A stretch of DNA of 51,724 nt, taken from the NCBI GenBank assembly GCA_927405585.1, contig CAKMJS010000111.1, positions 1 through 51,724 of the forward strand. Reading direction: 5' to 3'. The DNA is from an uncultured Desulfosporosinus sp. Its GTDB lineage: Bacteria; Bacillota; Desulfitobacteriia; Desulfitobacteriales; Desulfitobacteriaceae. The notes under the pieces are model-generated. The model searched no databases, was not told the origin of the DNA, and saw only the letters and a list, made by a program, of their open reading frames with translations. The number at the start of each line of letters is the position of its first letter. Position 1 is the first letter of the stretch. Below are positions 45,486-51,724 of the stretch, in pieces. The position numbers and the translations under genes were made by a program.

Positions 45486-46919
45486 ATGAGCATCAAGGAG
45501 ACAATCGATTTCAGAAAACAAGTCATTGAAGATGTGCTGGAAGTGTATCCGGAAAAGGCCAAAAAGAATCGCAGACAACATCTTGCGGTTAAAGATAGTG
45601 AGTGTAGCAGTTGCGCAGTCAAATCCAATGCAAAAACAGTTCCTGGCATCATGACCGCACGAGGGTGCGCATACGCAGGGGCTAAAGGGGTTGTTTGGGG
45701 TCCGGTCAAGGATGTCGTGCATATTTCCCATGGACCCGTGGGGTGCGGTTATTATTCTTGGGGTAACCGCCGGAACTTGGCAGATGGTGAAATCGGAGTT
45801 GATAACTTTGTACCCTTTCTCTTCACCTCAGACTTCCAGGAAAGCGATATTATCTACGGTGGGGACAAAAAGCTGGAGAAAATAATCAGCGAGGTGGTAG
45901 GGCTTTTCCCGAATGCTAAAGGGGTTTCTGTTCTTTCAGAATGTCCTGTCGGACTGATTGGAGACGACATTGAAAGCGTCGCTCGCCGCACGAGCTTGGA
46001 ACACGGTCTGCCGGTCATCCCGGTACGTTGTGAAGGGTTTAGGGGCATAAGCCAGTCCCTGGGCCATCATATTGCCAATGATGCTATCCGTGATCATCTT
46101 TTAGGTAAAGGTCCAGCTAGAGAAGTTGGAAAGTACGACATTGGAATTATCGGTGATTATAATATTGGCGGAGATGCTTGGGCCAGTAAAAAGATTCTGG
46201 AAGAAATGGGTTTAAAGGTTGTCAATATTTGGACCGGCGACTCTACGATGGAAATGCTTCAGAACGGACATCTTGTCAAGCTTAATTTAATCCACTGTTT
46301 CAGAAGCATGAACTATATCGCTAAACACATGGAAGACACTTATGGAACCCCTTGGATGGAGTTCAACTTCTTCGGACCGACTAAAATTAAGGAATCAATT
46401 CTTAAAATTGCGGCTCAGTTTGATGAAAGTATCCTGGAAAAAGCCTTAGCAGTGATCGCTAAATATGAGCCATTGATGCAAAAAATGATCGACACTTACC
46501 GCCCACGTCTGGATGGCAAAAGCGTCATGCTTTATGTAGGTGGCCTGCGTCCGAGACACATTGTGGGAGCTTATGAAGATTTGGGCATGGAGGTTATCGG
46601 AACGGGTTATGAATTTGCGCATAAAGAGGATTACGAGAAAACCCTTCCTGCTTTAAAAGAGGGAACGTTGATTTATGACGATGTGACCGCTCTTGAGCTT
46701 GAGGAATTCGTAATGAAGTTAAAGCCTGATTTAGTTGGATCGGGGATTAAAGAGAAGTATGTCTTTGAGAAAATGGGTCTTCCTTTCCGTCAGATGCACT
46801 CTTGGGACTATTCAGGTCCTTACCACGGCTACGAAGGATTCCCGATTTTTGCTCGGGATATGGATATGGCCATTAACAGCCCTACCTGGAAATCAATCAA
46901 AGCCCCTTGGACAAAGTGA
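45486..46919 (+). CDS. nifD: Nitrogenase molybdenum-iron protein alpha chain NifD
   Basis: Carries FeMo-cofactor and half of the P-cluster. The 477-residue protein retains the P-cluster ligands Cys61 (ARGCAYAG), Cys87 ([10 protein letters not shown]) and Cys153 ([11 protein letters not shown]). It also retains the FeMo-co ligands Cys271 ([10 protein letters not shown]) and His447 (PYHGYEGF). The active-site HHIAND segment is present. These features separate it from VnfD and AnfD, although fine typing needs phylogeny. Good SD, 35 bases after nifH. Confidence 0.97.
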   Translation: MSIKETIDFRKQVIEDVLEVYPEKAKKNRRQHLAVKDSECSSCAVKSNAKTVPGIMTARGCAYAGAKGVVWGPVKDVVHISHGPVGCGYYSWGNRRNLADGEIGVDNFVPFLFTSDFQESDIIYGGDKKLEKIISEVVGLFPNAKGVSVLSECPVGLIGDDIESVARRTSLEHGLPVIPVRCEGFRGISQSLGHHIANDAIRDHLLGKGPAREVGKYDIGIIGDYNIGGDAWASKKILEEMGLKVVNIWTGDSTMEMLQNGHLVKLNLIHCFRSMNYIAKHMEDTYGTPWMEFNFFGPTKIKESILKIAAQFDESILEKALAVIAKYEPLMQKMIDTYRPRLDGKSVMLYVGGLRPRHIVGAYEDLGMEVIGTGYEFAHKEDYEKTLPALKEGTLIYDDVTALELEEFVMKLKPDLVGSGIKEKYVFEKMGLPFRQMHSWDYSGPYHGYEGFPIFARDMDMAINSPTWKSIKAPWTK

Positions 46920-46946
46920 TTAAATTGGGCAGAAAGGATGTCACAT

Positions 46947-48365
46947 ATGGAAACTAAAACTAAGGCAACAACAGCTTGGCTAAATACTGTAGAATACCGA
47001 GAAAAGAATTTTGCCCGTGAAAAGTTAGTCATCAATCCGGCCAAAGCATGCCAACCTCTTGGCGCCTTGCTTTGTGCCTTAGGGGTTGAAGGATGCTTAC
47101 CGTTTACTCATGGTTCGCAAGGATGTACTGCGTATTTTCGAAGCACGTTATCCCGTCATTACAGGGAACCAATAGCAGCAGTCTCCGATTCTATGACTGA
47201 GGATTCAGCGGTATTTGGCGGACAGTCAAACTTAATTGAAGGGTTGAAGAATGCTTACGCGGTTTATAACCCAAAAGTGATCGCGATATTCACGAGCTGC
47301 ATGGCGGAAGTCATTGGGGATGATATCAATGCTTATTTAGGTAATGCCAGAGAACAAGAGGCAATACCTCAAGATTTTCCGGTTGCACAGGCTAACACTC
47401 CGAGCTTTAAGGGGTCACATATTACAGGGTACGACACTATGCTCAAAGGCCTCATAGATTGCTTAGCAACGCCTAGACAAGAGGATAAAATCAACGACAG
47501 GCTCTACGTTGTCCCTGGTTTTGACACTTATCCCGCCAATCTTCGTGAATATAAACGACTTCTTAAAATGATGGATGCGCCTTATACCCTGTTACCTGAC
47601 TATAGTGATGTTGTAGATGCTCCTAATTTGGGTACCTTCGAGTTATACCAAAAAGCAACATCCATTTCAGAAATGAACGATGCTTTAAACGCTGCAAGTT
47701 ATTTACTCTGTCAGACTTACTCAACTCCGACAACCAGTAAATATCTGGCCAGTAAGGCAGTTCCCTTCGAAACGCTTTCTATGCCCATCGGGGTCGCGGG
47801 CACGGACAAATTTATAGAATCCGTTGCCAAATTCACCGAAAAGGATGTTCCGGAGGAAATAACCATGGAACGGGGACGTGCCATCGATGCCATGACGGAC
47901 TCCCATCAGTATATTCATGGCAAGAAATTCGCACTGTTTGGCGACCCGGATGTCCTGATAGGACTCGTTAGTTTTCTCCTCGAAATGGGAGGAGAACCGG
48001 TCCATATTGTTTGCACAAATTCCACCCCATTATTTAAAAAGGCCATGGAAAGTTTACTAGCGTCAAGCCCTTACGGTCAAGGAGCCACACTCTATGCCGG
48101 CAAAGATCTCTGGCACCTCCGTTCCTTGTTGGTAACAGAACCAGTGGATATGTTAATCGGTGACTCCCATGGTAAGTGGGCCGCACGTGACGCCAATATT
48201 CCACTTGTTAGAGTAGGTTTTCCCATCACGGATAGAGTGAATCTCCATCGTTATCCAATCATTGGCTATTCCGGAGTAATTAATTTAATAACCATGATCG
48301 TTAACACGTTTTTGGAGGATGTCGACAGGAATTCCCCAGAGGCATACTTTGAAATGATGCGTTAA
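46947..48365 (+). CDS. nifK: Nitrogenase molybdenum-iron protein beta chain NifK
   Basis: Beta subunit of dinitrogenase, 472 residues from ATG 46947. P-cluster cysteines Cys35 (KACQPLGA), Cys60 (HGSQGCTAYF) and Cys118 (TSCMAEVIGDD) are present. It is shorter at the N-terminus than proteobacterial NifK, as usual for clostridial Group II/III enzymes. ATG 46938 is also in frame but sits on the AGAAAGGA ribosome-binding site, so 46947 is preferred. Confidence 0.96.
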   Translation: METKTKATTAWLNTVEYREKNFAREKLVINPAKACQPLGALLCALGVEGCLPFTHGSQGCTAYFRSTLSRHYREPIAAVSDSMTEDSAVFGGQSNLIEGLKNAYAVYNPKVIAIFTSCMAEVIGDDINAYLGNAREQEAIPQDFPVAQANTPSFKGSHITGYDTMLKGLIDCLATPRQEDKINDRLYVVPGFDTYPANLREYKRLLKMMDAPYTLLPDYSDVVDAPNLGTFELYQKATSISEMNDALNAASYLLCQTYSTPTTSKYLASKAVPFETLSMPIGVAGTDKFIESVAKFTEKDVPEEITMERGRAIDAMTDSHQYIHGKKFALFGDPDVLIGLVSFLLEMGGEPVHIVCTNSTPLFKKAMESLLASSPYGQGATLYAGKDLWHLRSLLVTEPVDMLIGDSHGKWAARDANIPLVRVGFPITDRVNLHRYPIIGYSGVINLITMIVNTFLEDVDRNSPEAYFEMMR

Positions 48366-48454
48366 GAGGTCAGGGGACACACCTCCTTTCAAGGTCATTT
48401 GGAATAATGATAAATGGCTGAGAGGAATGTCCTCACTAGAAGGAGGGGTGCTTC

Positions 48455-49822
48455 ATGTTCACCAATCTTACAAAATTGGATCTTAAAGATAAAAAGTGCA
48501 TGTCCGATGCCGGTTCGCCAAAATTATGCATGAAGGCCCTACCCGGTGAAGGCGCAGAAAGAAGTTGCGCTTATGACGGGGCACGGGTAGTGCTGATGCC
48601 CATTACGGATGTTGCTCACCTTGTGCATGGACCGATAGCCTGTGCTGGAAACTCTTGGGATAACCGAGGAGCTCGCTCCTCAGGTTCCCAGCTGTTCCGA
48701 CGGGGGCTGACCACGGACATTATGGAAAATGATGTGATCTATGGCGGAGAGAAGAAGCTGAAAGAGTCGATTTTGGAAATCGCGACGAGGCATGATCCCA
48801 AAGCAATCTTTGTCTACGCGACCTGTGTTTCCTCGCTGATCGGGGATGACGTCGACAAGATTTGCCAAGAAGCAGAAAAAGAGTTGACCATTCCGGTAAT
48901 TCCCGTCAATTGTCCAGGTTTTTTGGGGGATAAAAACATCGGGAATCGGATTGCTGGGGAGGTATTATTTGATCGGGTGATTGGCACAGGGGAGGGTTCT
49001 GACGAGAAAATTCCTTTGGCTATTAACCTGATCGGAGAGTATAACATTGCTGGAGATCTTTGGGGAGTCTTACCGGACTTAGAAAACTTAGGGATCACAC
49101 TGCAGACGGCGATTACCGGTGATGCCAATTTCGATGATTTGCGTTCAGCGCACCGAGCAAGCTTGAATGTGCTGATCTGCTCCAAAAGTCTGACCAATTT
49201 AGTTCGGAAAATGGAGATCCGTTATGGGATACCGTTTATTGAGGGGTCGTTTTACGGGATTCATGACATCTCAGAAACACTGATCAAGATTGCTACAGCG
49301 CTAGAGGATCCGGACCTGCTGGAACGAACGCTGGTATATGTTAAAACGAAGGAAGAGGAAACCCGGAAGACCATTGCGAGATACAGGACGTTGCTAGAGA
49401 ATAGACAGGCTATCCTATTTACTGGTGGGGTTAAAACTTGGTCGATGGTGTCGACCTTGGCTGAATTAGGAATCAATATCTTAGCAGGAGGAACCCAAAA
49501 CTCCACCCCAGAGGATTTTCAGCGCATGAAAGCCTTGATGGATCCCTCCGCTCAGATCATTGAAGACACCAGTTCGGCAGGTTTTCTAAAGATTATTGCC
49601 GAGAGAAAGCCGGACCTAATTGTCGCTGGCGGTAAGACAAAGTATTTAGCACATAAAACGAGAACCCCTTTTTTGGATATTAATCACGGTCGAAAACTAC
49701 CGTATGCCGGCTATCAGGGGATGATTCAATTCGCAGAGACCTTAACACGTACGGTGCTGAGTCCTGTATGGGGGCACTTAAGGCGTGAATTTCCCCCGAA
49801 GGAGGGTGAGCAAGATGACTGA
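48455..49822 (+). CDS. nifE: Nitrogenase cofactor scaffold protein NifE
   Basis: Alpha-like half of the NifEN scaffold on which the NifB-co precursor becomes FeMo-co. The 455-residue protein has NifE landmarks: RSCAYDGARVVL, GPIACAGNSWDNRG, YATCVSSLIGDDVD, and a late cysteine in VLICSKSL. The His ligand region differs from NifD. Strong SD AGAAGGAGG. The 3' end overlaps the nifN start by 8 bases. Confidence 0.95.
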   Translation: MFTNLTKLDLKDKKCMSDAGSPKLCMKALPGEGAERSCAYDGARVVLMPITDVAHLVHGPIACAGNSWDNRGARSSGSQLFRRGLTTDIMENDVIYGGEKKLKESILEIATRHDPKAIFVYATCVSSLIGDDVDKICQEAEKELTIPVIPVNCPGFLGDKNIGNRIAGEVLFDRVIGTGEGSDEKIPLAINLIGEYNIAGDLWGVLPDLENLGITLQTAITGDANFDDLRSAHRASLNVLICSKSLTNLVRKMEIRYGIPFIEGSFYGIHDISETLIKIATALEDPDLLERTLVYVKTKEEETRKTIARYRTLLENRQAILFTGGVKTWSMVSTLAELGINILAGGTQNSTPEDFQRMKALMDPSAQIIEDTSSAGFLKIIAERKPDLIVAGGKTKYLAHKTRTPFLDINHGRKLPYAGYQGMIQFAETLTRTVLSPVWGHLRREFPPKEGEQDD

Positions 49823-51236
49823 GATGACGAAGACAAGACACTATCAGGGGAATCCACAGAAAAACAGTCCAGCCTTAGGCGCAACGCTCGCCTACCTCGG
49901 TGTCAATGGCCTTTTAGCCTTACTCCATGGTTCACAGGGCTGTTCCTCGTTCATTCGATTACAGCTTTCTCGGCACTATAAGGAGCCTATTCCCCTTAAT
50001 TCGACAGCTCTTTTAGAAGACTCGGTCATTTTTGGTGGTTGGGAGCATCTTAAGAAAGGAATTGAAGTGGCTGCCGATAAGTACAAGCCGCAAATTATTG
50101 GGGTGATGAGTTCCGGCCTAACCGAAACTTATGGCGACGATATGGTGAGTGCCCTAGCCAGCTTGCGCTTAGAAAGACCGGATTTAAAGGATATGCCTGT
50201 GGTTCTGGCTTGTACGGCGGATTATATAGGGTCCATGCAAGAAGGTTATCAACGGACGGTAGAGGCTCTGATTAGCACGTTGGCAGGACATTGTACTAAG
50301 ACGACGGTATTGCATGGAACTAGTACTGGTTGCACCGGCACCGGCACTGGCACAAGCACAAGCAATAGTATAGGTGCAAACGCAAACTCAAGCTCAAGCT
50401 CAAATTCAAATTCAAGCCCTAGCCCTAGCCCTAACGTTAATGAAGATCCCGTTCTGTCTATCGCCTTAATACCGGGCTGTCATCTAACGCCAGGTGATGT
50501 CGACGAACTCAAAGAGATTGTGATGGAATTCGGATTTAAGCCAATTACCATCCCTGATCTTTCAATCTCTCTGGATGGGCATGCCGAACTAGAAGCTGCT
50601 CCGGTGGTTCAGGGCGGTACCTTACTTGAAGATTTTCAACGATTGCCAGAATGCACGGCTTGTCTATCGTTTGGATTGAGTATGGAGAAGTCGGGAGAAA
50701 TCCTGCAGCAAGCGTACGGGATTCCACATGTCAACTTTCCTTCCTTAACTGGACTCACAGTAACCGATGAATTTGTCTTAACGCTCGCTAAAATATCGGG
50801 TAAGGCTGTACCGGAGAAACTGCTCCGGCAAAGAAGCCGATTACTGGATACTCTAGCTGACTATCATGATCAACTGGGCGGTCTTAAGATTGCGATTGCC
50901 TTGGAGATGGATCTACTCTATAGTCTTGCCTCTTGTTTGGTGGAAGTCGGTGCTGAGCTTATTGTGGCTTTGGCGGCCTCTCAAGCCGGAATCCACAAAC
51001 TATCTCTACCAATTCCTATCGAAGTAGGAGATTTGGAAATGCTCGAGGAGAGAGCGGGTCAGAGCACCTTGATTATTGCTAATTCGAACGGTCGTCAGGC
51101 CGCAGGGTTGCTGAAGATCCCCCACTTAAGGGCGGGCTTGCCTGTCTTTGACCGAGCGGGTTACCCTCAAAAACGTTGGATTGGCTATGAGGGTACGCAA
51201 CAATTCCTCTTCGATACTCTTAATTCAGTGAGTTAG
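49815..51236 (+). CDS. nifN: Nitrogenase cofactor scaffold protein NifN with low-complexity insert
   Basis: Beta-like half of NifEN, 473 residues from ATG 49815 (GGAGGG upstream). The N-terminus has PALGATLAYLGVNGLLALLHGSQGCSSF, homologous to the NifK P-cluster region. Residues about 168-210 form a low-complexity stretch of Gly, Thr, Ser, Asn and Pro encoded by hexamer repeats at about 50316-50445, before conserved sequence resumes at LSIALIPGCHLTPGD. The insert does not break the frame. It probably loops out on the surface. Confidence 0.92.
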   Translation: MTEMTKTRHYQGNPQKNSPALGATLAYLGVNGLLALLHGSQGCSSFIRLQLSRHYKEPIPLNSTALLEDSVIFGGWEHLKKGIEVAADKYKPQIIGVMSSGLTETYGDDMVSALASLRLERPDLKDMPVVLACTADYIGSMQEGYQRTVEALISTLAGHCTKTTVLHGTSTGCTGTGTGTSTSNSIGANANSSSSSNSNSSPSPSPNVNEDPVLSIALIPGCHLTPGDVDELKEIVMEFGFKPITIPDLSISLDGHAELEAAPVVQGGTLLEDFQRLPECTACLSFGLSMEKSGEILQQAYGIPHVNFPSLTGLTVTDEFVLTLAKISGKAVPEKLLRQRSRLLDTLADYHDQLGGLKIAIALEMDLLYSLASCLVEVGAELIVALAASQAGIHKLSLPIPIEVGDLEMLEERAGQSTLIIANSNGRQAAGLLKIPHLRAGLPVFDRAGYPQKRWIGYEGTQQFLFDTLNSVS

Positions 51237-51341
51237 GGAAAAAATTCGTTAGGTCGATAGCTCGAAAGGGCAATAGCTAGTAACGACAGACTATGTGTGA
51301 GGAAGATTTCAAAAAATAAAAATTTGTGGGAGGGTACAGGT

Positions 51342-51724
51342 ATGCTAGTAGCCTTTGCTAGTAGTGATGGATTAACTATTGACTCGCATTTTGCTTCCGC
51401 CCCAAAATTTGAGATGTATAAATTCTCTGGAGGGTTTCAAGGGATCATCCATACATCCTTATCCTCAGAAGACCTGGCGGAATCCGATGATAAAGTCGAT
51501 GTGCGGATTAAAATGCTTCGAGCATGTGCGATTGTCTATTGTACACAGATGGGTGGACCCGCAGCAGCACGCCTTGTTCAAAGCGGTATTCATCCGCTGA
51601 AAGTGCTGGAAGGGACATCGATTATAGACGAACTTAACCGTTTGAACAAGTTGCTACTTTCTAAACAATTACCACCTTGGTTAAAAAAGAAAGTGGGAGA
51701 CGAAGAAAGGAAGAATTTCAATTG
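51342..51724 (+). CDS. nifX: NifX/NafY-type FeMo-cofactor carrier (3' partial)
   Basis: The frame from ATG 51342 is open to the window end (127 codons). It starts MLVAFASSDGLTIDSHFASA, the hallmark of the dinitrogenase iron-molybdenum cofactor-binding family, and includes RACAIVYCTQMGGPAAARLV and HPLKVLEG. Position after nifEN fits NifX, a carrier of NifB-co/FeMo-co precursors. GGGAGGG precedes the ATG. A NifB C-terminal-like stand-alone protein is the alternative. Confidence 0.88.
   Translation, partial: MLVAFASSDGLTIDSHFASAPKFEMYKFSGGFQGIIHTSLSSEDLAESDDKVDVRIKMLRACAIVYCTQMGGPAAARLVQSGIHPLKVLEGTSIIDELNRLNKLLLSKQLPPWLKKKVGDEERKNFN

Noticed and set aside
48366-48454. GAGGT...ACCTC hairpin between nifK and nifE as a terminator
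   Set aside because: Short stem with no T-run; nifE has its own good ribosome-binding site and the operon most likely continues.

Overview
The window reads as the chromosome of a spore-forming, strictly anaerobic clostridial Firmicute of the Desulfitobacterium/Desulfosporosinus kind. This is inferred from the proteins and gene order: a hrcA-grpE-dnaK-dnaJ-prmA-rsmE-mtaB run, rpsU-yqeY-yqfC-yqfD-yqfF-ybeY-dgkA-cdd-era-recO-glyQS, a ccpN-like gene with a PPDK regulator and ppdK, spoIIP, and a NifI-type nitrogenase cluster. Genus cannot be fixed from sequence alone.

Layout. 1-6488: heat-shock and ribosome-modification genes (hrcA is cut by the window edge). 6489-6954: non-coding repeat DNA. 6955-18160: a housekeeping and sporulation run (mtaB, HIT, rpsU, yqeY, yqfC, yqfD, pgpH-like, ybeY, dgkA, cdd, era, deoC, recO, a DUF4342 protein), with no phoH between yqfD and the HD gene. 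18173-21660: a consensus promoter and T-box leader driving glyQS. 21924-26314: ccpN-like regulator, PPDK regulatory kinase/phosphatase and ppdK. 26315-32400: an accessory, partly decayed AT-rich stretch. It holds a PadR regulator with an FtsW/RodA-like protein (minus strand), an MntA/HepT toxin-antitoxin pair, a PPDK/PEP-synthase-family gene lacking its N-terminus, and a nuoD fragment. It is punctuated by three related terminator hairpins; the two downstream copies each follow a relic of a ppdK 3' end. 32507-34886: a BlaI/M56-peptidase sensor pair with visible operators. 34989-42587: dgt, rpsT (minus), a small membrane protein, spoIIP, murJ and an LtaS-like sulfatase, with two copies of a ~300-bp repeat flanking the rpsT-spoIIP block. 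42835-51724: a HutP-family regulator with an attenuator-like leader, then a 35-codon ORF and nifI1-nifI2-nifH-nifD-nifK-nifE-nifN-nifX (nifX is cut by the window end).

The most unusual signals are non-coding. Dispersed intergenic repeats (about 6485-6780, 35981-36287, 38365-38912) contain at least eight hairpins. Read on one strand, each has a six-base loop AAGGAT or AAGGAC, and three of them carry the full ACAAGGATGT string, which equals the published CsrA-binding consensus ACARGGAUGU. A second theme is a HutP-like antiterminator gene whose own leader carries a terminator-like hairpin, placed just before the nif operon. A third is period-6 degenerate repeat DNA, one tract of which lies inside nifN and encodes a ~43-residue Ser/Gly/Asn-rich insert.
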